Source of the DNA: UBA6165 sp044233745
GTDB lineage: Bacteria; Bacteroidota; Bacteroidia; Flavobacteriales_D; Crocinitomicaceae
Reading direction: 5' to 3'
Length of the DNA: 14,674 nucleotides
Assembly (NCBI GenBank): GCA_044233745.1
Contig: JBIIJN010000070.1
Location: 1 to 14,674, forward strand
Shown here: positions 1-6,144 of the stretch, in pieces
Position numbering within the stretch: the first letter of the stretch is position 1
Layout: the number at the start of each line of letters is the position of its first letter
Made by a program: the position numbers and the translations under genes
The notes under the pieces: generated by a model
Told to the model about the DNA's origin: nothing
What the model saw: only the letters and a program-made list of their open reading frames with translations
Database searches by the model: none

Positions 1-235
1 TGAGTTCTCCGCCAACTGCATCGAGGCGACTGAGAATATGGTAAGCGCGGCGTTTTTTGGTGCCTTTAAAAATTGAATGTTCGATAAAATGCGCCAGACC
101 AATTTCATCATTTTCCTCAAATCTTGAACCTGCCAAAACGGTTATGCCGATATGCGCCACTTCGCCTTTGTTGGGCAAATGCACAATTCGAAGCCCATTG
201 GCTAGTGTATGAAATTGAGGATGTTGTTCCTTCAT
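1..235 (-). CDS. M16 family zinc metallopeptidase, N-terminal part (cut by window edge)
   Basis: Reading the minus strand from the ATG at 235 gives 78 codons that run off the window. The translation carries the inverted zinc-binding motif HFIEH (residues 49-53, HxxEH), preceded by the family-typical GSRFEE segment and followed by FKGTKKR and DAVGGEL, all in the order expected at the N-terminus of insulinase/processing-peptidase-like (M16) enzymes. H49 and H53 would bind zinc and E52 would be the catalytic base; the distal zinc-binding Glu lies outside the window. There is no signal peptide at this start (MKEQHPQF...), so a cytoplasmic enzyme is likely, in contrast to secreted M16 paralogues of Bacteroidota. 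Its start codon lies one base after the pdxH stop, so it is the last visible gene of a DUF4494-pdxH-M16 operon. Family assignment is firm; substrate unknown. Confidence 0.9.
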   Translation of the reverse strand, partial: MKEQHPQFHTLANGLRIVHLPNKGEVAHIGITVLAGSRFEENDEIGLAHFIEHSIFKGTKKRRAYHILSRLDAVGGEL

Positions 236-236
236 T

Positions 237-893
237 TTAGGGGGTTTTTCTGAACACGCGCCATTGGTTGGTGTTGTCAATTTTTTCGAAACAAATGCGG
301 TCGTGTAGGCGGTTGGGCCGCCCTTGCCAGAATTCATAAAAAGTAGGTTGCACTACAAATCCTCCCCAAAATTCTGGTCTGGGTATGGTGCCATGAAATT
401 CTTTTTCTACTAACTCGGCTTTGAGCACCAAATCTTTTCTGTCGTTGATTACAGCACTTTGCTCCGAAGCCCAAGCGCCAATTTGGCTTTCGCGGGGTCT
501 GGATTCAAAATATTTGTCGCTCAAAACAGTAGGTGCTTTGGTTGCCTTTCCACATATGCGGACTTGGCGTTCTAAATTGTGCCAGAAAAAGTGTAGCGCC
601 ACATTCGGATTGCTTTCAATTTCTTGGGCCTTTTGACTGTTGTAATTGGTATAAAAAACCAAACCTTGTTCGAAGAATTCTTTCAAATACACAATTCTCG
701 AACTTGGCTGCATCGTTTTGGCATCTACCGTAGCCACACTCATGGCGTTGGGTTCAGCAACACCTGATTGCACCGCTTCTTCGAACCATACACAGAAAAA
801 ATCGAAAGGATTAATTCCTTCAGGCACGTGATCCAACGCACCGTTGATAAAATCGCGGTGGTCGTTTCTCAGTGATTGAAGTAATTGGCTCAT
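237..893 (-). CDS. pdxH: Pyridoxamine/pyridoxine 5'-phosphate oxidase PdxH
   Basis: A 218-residue protein of the normal length for PdxH, the FMN-dependent cytoplasmic enzyme that oxidises pyridoxamine- or pyridoxine-5'-phosphate to pyridoxal 5'-phosphate. Seen in the sequence: the FMN/substrate-binding stretch SSRIVYLKEF (around residues 65-74), FYTNYNSQKAQEI (81-93), the VALHFFW strand followed by ERQVRICG, SRPRESQIGAWAS (131-143), and the C-terminal family signature EFWQGRPNRLHDR (187-199). All main family blocks are present and in order, so the enzyme should be active. It starts 11 bases after the DUF4494 stop and ends one base before the M16 peptidase ATG, so the three genes are probably cotranscribed. 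No recognisable Shine-Dalgarno precedes it, as is usual in Bacteroidota. Confidence 0.96.
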   Translation of the reverse strand: MSQLLQSLRNDHRDFINGALDHVPEGINPFDFFCVWFEEAVQSGVAEPNAMSVATVDAKTMQPSSRIVYLKEFFEQGLVFYTNYNSQKAQEIESNPNVALHFFWHNLERQVRICGKATKAPTVLSDKYFESRPRESQIGAWASEQSAVINDRKDLVLKAELVEKEFHGTIPRPEFWGGFVVQPTFYEFWQGRPNRLHDRICFEKIDNTNQWRVFRKTP

Positions 894-904
894 AGGGCTG
901 CGAT

Positions 905-1510
905 TTACAGTTCTTCTTCGTCAGTTTCTTCCTCCTCTTCGGCTGAACCGTATTCATCCACGATTTCTGGACCGGTTTCTTCATCAACAAAATCTTCGTC
1001 CTCATCTAACGACGGTGCAGAATAAATACCTGCTTTGTTGTCTTGAATGATTTCTCCAATAGGTTTAGGCAGATCCGATTCGCTGTCGTCGTAGGCATAA
1101 ATTTCAACTATCGGAGAAATAGCAGCTGCAAGAACTTCAAAGGCGGAAATACTGTCTTTAAAACTATCGTTGGTTCTTTTTACTGCTTCAATGATATCTG
1201 GCGCGTTCACCAAAACATTGCTTGCTTGGCGTTTTTCCTTTTCTGTATCGGCATCGTAGCTCACGAAGCTGACCTTCACTTTATACCACGTGTCGCAATC
1301 ACCGAAATGAATCACATCGGCCAATTCAGTTTTTGAGATATTGGTTACCAAAACTTCACCTTTTATAGACATGGCAACTTCTTCAATGGCGCGCGCTTCA
1401 GCTTCTGTGAAACTGCCGGCATCAAACAAAAATGCTTCAGTAATACGTTTCAATGCGCCATCTTCCAATTGTTTGGTGTATTTCATTTTTACGGTGAACC
1501 ATGTTCTCAT
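905..1510 (-). CDS. DUF4494 family protein
   Basis: A 201-residue protein recognised as DUF4494 from its opening MRTWFTVKMKYTKQLEDG, the SFTEAEARAIEE helix (34-45), GEVLVTNISKTELADVIHF (about 51-69), the DTWYKVKVSFVSYDADTEKEK strand pair (about 73-93), and PIVEIYAYD (133-141). The family is largely restricted to Bacteroidota and has no established function that I know of. The last 35 or so residues are a low-complexity acidic tail rich in Glu and Asp (EEEEETDEEEL at the end), beyond the conserved part. There is no signal peptide or membrane segment, so it is cytoplasmic. It is the first gene of a unit continuing into pdxH and the M16 peptidase, with a -7 promoter element 32 bases upstream. 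An in-frame Met at codon 8 is a less likely start because the conserved MRTWFTVK stretch would be lost. Confidence 0.88.
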   Translation of the reverse strand: MRTWFTVKMKYTKQLEDGALKRITEAFLFDAGSFTEAEARAIEEVAMSIKGEVLVTNISKTELADVIHFGDCDTWYKVKVSFVSYDADTEKEKRQASNVLVNAPDIIEAVKRTNDSFKDSISAFEVLAAAISPIVEIYAYDDSESDLPKPIGEIIQDNKAGIYSAPSLDEDEDFVDEETGPEIVDEYGSAEEEEETDEEEL

Positions 1511-1835
1511 AATGCTAATCTTTTTGAGTAAAATTAAGGGTGCAAATGTAAGGAATAAAGGGAGATGAATTTTATGCGAATTGATAGTTTTTGGAAGATA
1601 ATTTTTGGATCAAATCCTTTTTAATTTATCTCTGAAATTGAATACGATGCAGCTACTAAGTCAAGGTTCTTTTCTTTGTGTTTTAAAGCAGTAGATTTGT
1701 GAAACACTTTGTATGATGCATTTTGTATTATAATTGTTTGTAGTACTTTTTTGCGATTTTAGAAATTTTCTTCTTTCAACCTTAGCTGGCGAAAACAAGT
1801 TTTTAGGAGTATAAGAATTGAAAAGGAGCTTTACT
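1511..1835. other. Intergenic region between two minus-strand units
   Basis: This AT-rich 325-base stretch separates the methyltransferase stop from the DUF4494 start. Apart from the -7 element near its left end, nothing convincing was seen: no RNA gene, no long repeat, and no hairpin with a stem longer than four or five bases followed by a T-tract on the minus strand. A 67-codon reading frame here (1661-1864, minus) overlaps the methyltransferase end and shows no family resemblance. The terminator of the purT-methyltransferase unit must be somewhere in this stretch but I cannot place it. Confidence 0.5.
1543..1550 (-). promoter_or_regulatory. Bacteroidota -7 promoter element upstream of the DUF4494 gene
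   Basis: The minus strand reads TACATTTG, a full match to TAnnTTTG, the -7 consensus of the primary sigma factor of Bacteroidota. It lies 32 bases before the DUF4494 ATG, giving a predicted leader of about 28 bases. No TTG at the expected -33 spacing was seen, so the call rests on the -7 box and its position alone. Confidence 0.5.
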
Positions 1836-2627
1836 TCAACAACATTTCTCTCCCACCAATCCATACACCATTGGAATTCTTCTGCCCAAATGTTTGATGA
1901 TGAATTTTCTGGGTTCGATTTCTTCGGTTTGTCGGAAGCAATTGTAGGGTGAATAGTCGAATTCTTGGAAAGCTGAAAGTTTTAATCCGTTATCGAGTAG
2001 GGCAGAGAGCACTTCGCTGATGCTGTGGTTCCAATTTACGGTTTCATTGGTGATTGGTGCACTGGGATCTGCGTAAGTACCATCGTTTGTTTCTATAATC
2101 GGTCCATCATTGAAATAGTTGTAGCCCACGGTTTGAAAATCGTCGTCGAACATCCAAACAACGGGGTGAAATTCCACAAAAACAAACTTCCCATTTGGTT
2201 TCAGGAAATGCGCAATCACTTCAGCCCAGCGGTTCATATCTGGCAACCAGCCGATGGTGCCGTAGCTGGTAAATACGATGTCGAATTTTTCTTCGAGATG
2301 ATTGGGTAAATCGTACACATCACATTGAATAAATTTGGTTTTCACCCCACATTCTTGTGCTAAATCTCGGGCCGCTTCAATGGCTTTGTCGGATAAATCT
2401 ACGCCGGTTAGCTGTGCTCCCATCTGTTCCAAAGAAATGCTGTCTTGACCAAAATGGCATTGCAAGTGGAGTATGGATTTGCCTTTCACATCGCCCAGTA
2501 AGTCCAATTCGATGCTGTTCAATGAACTTTTCCCCTTCAAAAATTCGGGTAAATTATAGAACTCTGATTTTAGATGCACTTCGGTCTTTTGGTTCCAAGT
2601 GTTTTTGTTGATTTCGAGGTAGTTCAT
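1836..2627 (-). CDS. Class I SAM-dependent methyltransferase
   Basis: A 263-residue cytoplasmic protein with the Rossmann-like methyltransferase fold. Motif I is SILHLQCHFGQDSI (about residues 51-64), an HLQCHFG variant of the usual DxGCGxG loop common in a Bacteroidota subfamily. It is followed by the acidic ribose-contacting GVDLSDKAI (75-83), an acidic loop IQCDVYDL (about 100-107), and the motif IV strand FDIVFTSYGTIGWLPD (about 114-129). After that comes KPNGKFVFVEFHPVVWMF, typical of the post-IV strand. The acceptor cannot be told from sequence: the family includes small-molecule and cofactor methyltransferases. Its ATG overlaps the TGA of purT (ATGA), which implies translational coupling, but no obvious biochemical link to purine synthesis is visible. 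The C-terminus IPMVYGLVGEKCC ends with two Cys, a small oddity. Confidence 0.87.
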   Translation of the reverse strand: MNYLEINKNTWNQKTEVHLKSEFYNLPEFLKGKSSLNSIELDLLGDVKGKSILHLQCHFGQDSISLEQMGAQLTGVDLSDKAIEAARDLAQECGVKTKFIQCDVYDLPNHLEEKFDIVFTSYGTIGWLPDMNRWAEVIAHFLKPNGKFVFVEFHPVVWMFDDDFQTVGYNYFNDGPIIETNDGTYADPSAPITNETVNWNHSISEVLSALLDNGLKLSAFQEFDYSPYNCFRQTEEIEPRKFIIKHLGRRIPMVYGLVGEKCC

Positions 2628-3787
2628 GTTACACTAATTTTACCAGCAACATCTTTCGCCTTCTCAACCAAAGCCTTGATATTACAATCCACATCATCGT
2701 AACAAAGAGCAACTGCCATTCTGCGGTATTTGCGCGTTGTGGGTTTCCCGAAAATGCGGACATCAGATTGAGGTGTATTCAGTGCGTCTTCCAAGCCCAT
2801 AAATTGCGGTGTTTCATTACTTTCTGTTTCGCTCAAAACAACGGCACTTGCTCCGGCCTTCAACAATTCAATTTTTGGAATGGGCAGACCCAAAACAGCA
2901 CGCAAATGCAATTCAAATTCATTGAGATTTTGAGTTCCAGCCAAAGTCACCATACCTGTATCATGAGGTCGAGGAGAAAGTTCGGAGAAATATGCGCCTT
3001 CTGGAGCGATAAAAAATTCAACGCCCCAAATGCCTGAGCCGCCTAATACTTGTGTAACTTTTGCTGCCATTTGCTGTGCTTCTTGCAAATGCTTGTCGAG
3101 CATCGGTGCAGGTTGCCAAGACTCTTGATAATCGCCGCGCTCTTGGCGGTGACCAATCGGTGCACAGAAAAGCGTTTCACCTGAATTTTGCGTTACAGTA
3201 AGTAGGGTAATTTCATAATCGAAATTCACAAACGATTCCACGATTACCTCCATCAAATCACCGCGCGAACCTTCAAGGGCATAGTTCCATGCTTTCTGAA
3301 TATCGGCTTCGGTTTTGATCACCGATTGTCCTTTTCCGGAACTCGACATCAAGGGTTTTACCACACAAGGCATGCCTGTAAATTCAACGGCTTGGTGCAT
3401 TTCTTCGAGCGAAGTAGCGTATTGATATTTGGCTGTCCTCACGCCTAAATCCTTGGCTGCCAAATCCCGGATGGCCTTTCTATTCATGGTAAAATTGGCT
3501 GCTTTTGCACTTGGAACCACCTGAATTCCTTGCGATTCATAATGGTAGAAACGCTCAGTGCGAATGGCTTCAATTTCAGGCACAATAATGTCTGGTTGAT
3601 GTTTGGCCACAATAGCATCCAAAGCAGCACCGTCGAGCATGTTGATGACTTCAAATTCGTCCGCCACCTGCATGGCTGGGGCATTTGGGTAGCTATCAAC
3701 AGCTATTACGTGTTGACCATAGCGCTGTGCGGCAATTGTAAATTCTTTACCCAATTCACCCGAACCCAGAAGCATTATTCTTTTCAT
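2624..3787 (-). CDS. purT: Formate-dependent phosphoribosylglycinamide formyltransferase (GAR transformylase 2) PurT
   Basis: A 387-residue ATP-grasp enzyme close to the length of characterised PurT proteins. PurT makes formyl-GAR from GAR, formate and ATP in purine synthesis, bypassing the folate-dependent PurN. Seen in order: the N-terminal pre-ATP-grasp Rossmann domain with MLLGSGELGKEF (residues 5-16) and IAVDSYPNAPAMQVAD; VPEIEAIRTE (about 70-79); NRKAIRDLAAKDLGVRTAKY; the ATP-binding strand MPCVVKPLMSSSGKGQSVI (about 139-157); the ATP-grasp core IVESFVNFDYEITLLT; IWGVEFFI; and the active-site segment ELSPRPHDTGMVTL, which is highly characteristic of PurT/PurK-type enzymes. The gene ends in an ATGA overlap with the methyltransferase. 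Its upstream region contains the TAACGG motif cluster, which could be part of its control. Confidence 0.96.
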   Translation of the reverse strand: MKRIMLLGSGELGKEFTIAAQRYGQHVIAVDSYPNAPAMQVADEFEVINMLDGAALDAIVAKHQPDIIVPEIEAIRTERFYHYESQGIQVVPSAKAANFTMNRKAIRDLAAKDLGVRTAKYQYATSLEEMHQAVEFTGMPCVVKPLMSSSGKGQSVIKTEADIQKAWNYALEGSRGDLMEVIVESFVNFDYEITLLTVTQNSGETLFCAPIGHRQERGDYQESWQPAPMLDKHLQEAQQMAAKVTQVLGGSGIWGVEFFIAPEGAYFSELSPRPHDTGMVTLAGTQNLNEFELHLRAVLGLPIPKIELLKAGASAVVLSETESNETPQFMGLEDALNTPQSDVRIFGKPTTRKYRRMAVALCYDDVDCNIKALVEKAKDVAGKISVT

Positions 3788-3822
3788 TTCAATTTGATTT
3801 TAACCTGAAATATTTTGCGCGG

Positions 3823-3830
3823 CGAAGTTA
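3823..3830 (-). promoter_or_regulatory. Possible -7 element upstream of purT
   Basis: The minus strand reads TAACTTCG, one mismatch from TAnnTTTG, 36 bases before the purT ATG. No TTG at the expected -33 spacing was found. The TAACGG motif cluster begins roughly 30 bases further upstream, a position suited to a regulator binding site for purT. Weak on its own. Confidence 0.3.
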
Positions 3831-3861
3831 AGAATTCTTGTGCCAATTGCGATGCTCTTTG

Positions 3862-3963
3862 GAATAGCGGTAAATAACCGTTATTCTAAGGCTAACGGTT
3901 GTGTTTCAATGAGCGGATTTTAACGGTTAAGTAACGGATATTAACCGTTAGGTAACGGCTATT
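3862..3963. repeat. Cluster of TAACGG/CCGTTA motifs with inverted and tandem repeats
   Basis: Six copies of the core TAACGG or its complement occur in 83 bases: AACCGTTA at 3876-3883, TAACGGTT at 3893-3900, TAACGGTTA at 3921-3929, TAACGG at 3932-3937, TTAACCGTTA at 3941-3950 and TAACGG at 3953-3958. A related TAGCGG occurs at 3865 and again at 4034. Within this lie a perfect 10-bp inverted repeat (3921-3930 with 3941-3950), a near-perfect one (3862-3871 with 3877-3886, one mismatch), and a tandem repeat of 23-base units offset by 21 (3920-3942 and 3941-3963, 20 of 23 identical). The CGG/CCG centres in the right half are 10-11 bp apart. It sits between divergent purT and the membrane-protein gene, so a multi-site operator is plausible; a dispersed repeat element is the alternative. 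Confidence 0.75.
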
Positions 3964-4088
3964 CGGCTTAACCTATTTAAATTCAGTTGCTTACACGGAT
4001 GCCGTTTTTCAGTTTTCTCAATTGATTTTCAAATAGCGGTTCATCAAGCATATAGCTTTGAACTTTACCAACCATTTTATCAAAAACT

Positions 4089-4096
4089 TATCTTTG
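4089..4096 (+). promoter_or_regulatory. Bacteroidota -7 promoter element for the small membrane-protein gene
   Basis: TATCTTTG matches TAnnTTTG exactly and ends 18 bases before the ATG at 4115. The predicted transcription start falls a few bases later, downstream of the ATG at 4058, so this element argues that 4115 and not 4058 is the real start. A TTTG lies further upstream at a spacing too long for a standard -33 box. Confidence 0.55.
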
Positions 4097-4114
4097 ACAT
4101 CAAAATCAATTCCC

Positions 4115-4606
4115 ATGAACAACTTCATAGTAAAATATGCCAATCGCAAAAGTGCACTATTTCTTTTTGGTCTTGTCATAATAATCAATGTTTTACTGGC
4201 CTTATCGATGAGCGGCAACCCCGATTTGAAGCCTTTGGATTTGCAGTTGACATACGACGCAGAAAAGGCATATGACTTGATTGGAGCCTACAGTGAGTCC
4301 GAGCGAAAAACGTACATACTTGTTGAATTGACTTTAGATGTGATTTATCCAATTGTCTATGCCTTGCTTTTTAGTTTTCTCCTTTTTATGCTACACAAGG
4401 ACATTCAAATTGCGAAGTTTCCATTTGTAATCACAATTTTGGATTTTGTTGAAAATGGGGGTATTGTAACACTTTTGATTAACTACCCCAAAGAGATGCA
4501 TGGTCTTGCTACATTCACAAGTGTTTTCACAACATTGAAATGGCTCGTTTTAGGATTGACGTTGATATTGATTTTATGGGGCTTAATCAAAAAGTTCAAG
4601 AAATGA
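4115..4606 (+). CDS. Hypothetical four-helix integral membrane protein
   Basis: With the ATG at 4115 the product is 163 residues. Four hydrophobic segments are visible: about 14-32 (ALFLFGLVIIINVLLAL), 67-93 (LVELTLDVIYPIVYALLF...), 102-123 (FPFVITILDFVENGGIVTLL) and 136-158 (SVFTTLKWLVLGLTLILIL). Between TM1 and TM2 is a conserved-looking extracytoplasmic loop of about 35 residues, LDLQLTYDAEKAYDLIGAYS, and the C-terminus is basic (IKKFKK). Charged or polar residues inside helices (E71 and D75 near the TM2 start, D110 and E113-N114 in TM3) suggest a functional polar site. I do not recognise a named family, though the pattern (LD...Y..Y.L...G, then D.IYP..Y) resembles uncharacterised small membrane proteins of bacteria. 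An upstream in-frame ATG at 4058 would add 19 residues but lies upstream of the -7 element. It converges with the DUF2480 gene, leaving 34 bases between them. Confidence 0.75.
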   Translation: MNNFIVKYANRKSALFLFGLVIIINVLLALSMSGNPDLKPLDLQLTYDAEKAYDLIGAYSESERKTYILVELTLDVIYPIVYALLFSFLLFMLHKDIQIAKFPFVITILDFVENGGIVTLLINYPKEMHGLATFTSVFTTLKWLVLGLTLILILWGLIKKFKK

Positions 4607-4640
4607 AGTTGTCCTGAAAGACAGATGCTAGTAGCCGCCC

Positions 4641-5147
4641 TCACTTCACCCTCTTAAAAATCGGCACAGTTGAACACGGCTCACCATACATCAACGATTT
4701 CACAGAACCACGTAGTTTCATCGTGAGTGCCGTAAATGACTTTTCAATATTTGGAATTTTTGCACAACCTTTTATCACAACACGCGCGTCTTGGTAGTCC
4801 TCGCTTTTCATGGCGTTGATTTTTTCCATCACCAAGGCTTCTATTGCGGTTTGTTTGTCACCAAAAACCACTTGAGATGCATAAGGCTGAAGAGCAGATG
4901 CCATCAACATATAGGCCCAAGGTGGAATTATGGCATCTTCGGAGCAAAATACATGAACTGCCTTTCCTTGAAAAACTGCCCAATCTTGGTCTGAAATATA
5001 TTTCCTAAAATCTTTTTCTTTGAGCACCATGCCTTGCCAAAGCTGTTGTTTAATATCTACACCAATAAGCTGGTCAGATGAAGGCAAATAATCTTCCAAA
5101 TCAATGGTGATAAGTCCGCTGCTTTTTACCTTGTTCACAATTTCCAT
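4641..5147 (-). CDS. DUF2480 family protein
   Basis: A 168-residue cytoplasmic protein recognised as DUF2480, a family confined essentially to Bacteroidota with no established function that I know of. Diagnostic stretches are IVNKVKSSGLITIDLEDYLP (residues 3-22), VDIKQQLWQGMVLKEKDFRKYI (30-51), the segment DWAVFQGKAVHVFCSEDAIIPPWAYML (55-81), VVIKGCAKIP (about 123-132) and the C-terminal SLMYGEPCSTVPIFKR (about 151-166). Length and all conserved blocks look complete. Conserved Cys residues (in CSEDA, KGCA, EPCS) hint at a metal or redox role, but that is inference only. The gene stands alone on the minus strand, converging with the membrane-protein gene and diverging from the Nudix regulator, with a -7 element directly before its ATG. 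Confidence 0.93.
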   Translation of the reverse strand: MEIVNKVKSSGLITIDLEDYLPSSDQLIGVDIKQQLWQGMVLKEKDFRKYISDQDWAVFQGKAVHVFCSEDAIIPPWAYMLMASALQPYASQVVFGDKQTAIEALVMEKINAMKSEDYQDARVVIKGCAKIPNIEKSFTALTMKLRGSVKSLMYGEPCSTVPIFKRVK

Positions 5148-5152
5148 AACAA

Positions 5153-5160
5153 CAAAAGTA
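5153..5160 (-). promoter_or_regulatory. -7 promoter element immediately upstream of the DUF2480 gene
   Basis: The minus strand reads TACTTTTG, an exact TAnnTTTG match, ending only 5 bases before the ATG at 5147. If functional it would give a transcript with almost no 5' leader. No -33 TTG was found at standard spacing. Confidence 0.45.
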
Positions 5161-5246
5161 CAAAAGAATCACCCATTTTGTTTGAACCATTTTGATTGTT
5201 TGGCTGCTTAATGCGGATTCAAAGGACGAAATTCAAAAGCATGTGT

Positions 5247-5254
5247 TATTTTTG
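5247..5254 (+). promoter_or_regulatory. -7 promoter element for the Nudix regulator gene
   Basis: TATTTTTG matches TAnnTTTG and is followed by CACC. It lies 36 bases before the ATG at 5291. The reading frame is open back to an ATG at 5192, but that codon lies upstream of this element, which supports the start at 5291. No -33 TTG was identified. Confidence 0.5.
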
Positions 5255-5290
5255 CACCGTCAAAATCATTTGATTGGGCAACACGAAGAT

Positions 5291-5983
5291 ATGGATGAAT
5301 CATTAAAGGAGTATTTTACACTTGCCTTGTCGGTGGATTGTGTGGTTTTTGGTTTCGATGATGAAGGACTGAAAATTTTGCTCATTGAAAGAAGTGCCGA
5401 GCCTTACAACGGCTTTTGGGCATTGCCTGGCGATTTGGTAGACCCCAAAAAGGACTTGAACCATTCTGTGAATGAGGTTTTATTCAACCTCACAGGCATC
5501 TCTGATTTGTATTTCGAGCAAGTTGAAACTTTTGGAGAAGTAAAACGCCACCCCTTTGGCCGCGTGATTACTACAAGCTACTATACCTTGGTTAAAATTA
5601 GCGATTATAAATTGAATCCCTCGTCTTTTGCCCGTGAAGCCCGCTGGTTTTTGTTGAGCGATGTTGGGGAATTGGCTTTTGACCACAATGCAATTCTCAA
5701 TTCATGTTTTAATCGCCTACAAAGATCTGTGCGGATTAATCCAATTGGCTTCGAACTTTTACCTGAAATGTTTACTTTGTCTGAACTGCAATCTCTTTAT
5801 GAAGGTGTTCTTGGAGAAACGCTGGATACCCGTAATTTTAGAAAAAAAGTTGCGAAGATGAATATCCTCAAGGATATGAAAAAAACACAGAAATCCGTTT
5901 CGCATCGTCCTGCCAAATTGTTCTCCTTCGATGAACAGAAATACAAAGACCTGAAAAAAACAGGCTTCAATTTCGAATTGTAA
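5291..5983 (+). CDS. Nudix-domain transcriptional regulator, NrtR/AraR-like, with C-terminal winged helix
   Basis: With the start at 5291 (MDESLKEYFTLALSVD) the protein has 230 residues. An N-terminal Nudix fold (about 8-140) contains VDCVVFGFDDEGLKILLIER and the FWALPGDLV strand. The Nudix box at 47-70 is degenerate: the Glu expected after G-x5 is Lys53, and the metal-binding EE pair is replaced by Phe-Asn in EVLFNLTGI. Hydrolase activity is therefore unlikely and the domain probably senses a ligand. A C-terminal winged helix (about 148-225) has the family-typical FTLSELQSLYEGVLGETLDTRNFRKKV and RPAKLFSFDE. Regulators of this class control NAD synthesis in many bacteria and sugar catabolism in Bacteroidota (AraR for arabinose). 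Here the next genes downstream on the same strand encode a glucan-degradation operon, so a sugar-responsive role is the best inference. The ATG at 5192 would add 33 residues unlike the family and precedes the -7 element. Confidence 0.88.
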   Translation: MDESLKEYFTLALSVDCVVFGFDDEGLKILLIERSAEPYNGFWALPGDLVDPKKDLNHSVNEVLFNLTGISDLYFEQVETFGEVKRHPFGRVITTSYYTLVKISDYKLNPSSFAREARWFLLSDVGELAFDHNAILNSCFNRLQRSVRINPIGFELLPEMFTLSELQSLYEGVLGETLDTRNFRKKVAKMNILKDMKKTQKSVSHRPAKLFSFDEQKYKDLKKTGFNFEL

Positions 5984-6067
5984 TGTATTTTTTGAGTTCT
6001 AATCGCCAAACCCAATCGCGCTCAGATGGCCTTAAGAATGGTTATATTTAGGGTCAATTTTGCGTAT

Positions 6068-6096
6068 GCATTAAAAATAAGTTAAATTTATAATGC
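6068..6096. promoter_or_regulatory. Imperfect palindrome, candidate operator of the glucan operon
   Basis: Arms of 11 bases (6068-6078, GCATTAAAAAT; 6086-6096, ATTTATAATGC) are complementary at 10 of 11 positions around a 7-base spacer. It lies in the 161-base gap between the Nudix regulator and the first barrel gene, about 20 bases before a possible -7 box. Its size and symmetry suit a dimeric winged-helix regulator. It is AT-rich, and the T-run starting about 12 bases beyond it leaves a weak terminator for the regulator gene as an alternative. Confidence 0.4.
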
Positions 6097-6115
6097 TTTT
6101 GTCGATTTCTTTTTT

Positions 6116-6123
6116 TTACTTTG
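6116..6123 (+). promoter_or_regulatory. Possible -7 element of the glucan operon
   Basis: TTACTTTG is one mismatch from TAnnTTTG and follows an unbroken T-tract. A TTTG at 6098-6101 is only 14 bases upstream, shorter than the usual -33/-7 spacing. It is the best candidate promoter between the palindrome and the first operon gene, with the earliest possible start codon (TTG, 6145) 22 bases downstream. Confidence 0.35.
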
Positions 6124-6144
6124 TGTGATTAATACAATAAGTAT

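Noticed and set aside
1607..1622. Small GGAT-CAA-ATCC hairpin followed by T residues, considered as a terminator
   Set aside because: The stem is only four base pairs, and the T-run follows it on the plus strand while both flanking genes are on the minus strand.
1661..1864. 67-codon minus-strand open frame between DUF4494 and the methyltransferase
   Set aside because: It overlaps the methyltransferase C-terminus in another frame, has no recognisable motif and an AT-driven composition (many Lys, Asn, Thr); most likely chance.
4058..4114. Longer N-terminus of the small membrane protein starting at ATG 4058
   Set aside because: An exact -7 promoter element (4089-4096) lies inside this extension, and the ATG at 4115 gives a compact N-terminus close to the first membrane helix.
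5192..5290. 33-residue N-terminal extension of the Nudix regulator
   Set aside because: It precedes the -7 element at 5247-5254 and does not resemble the family, whereas MDESLKEYF from 5291 leads directly into the Nudix core.
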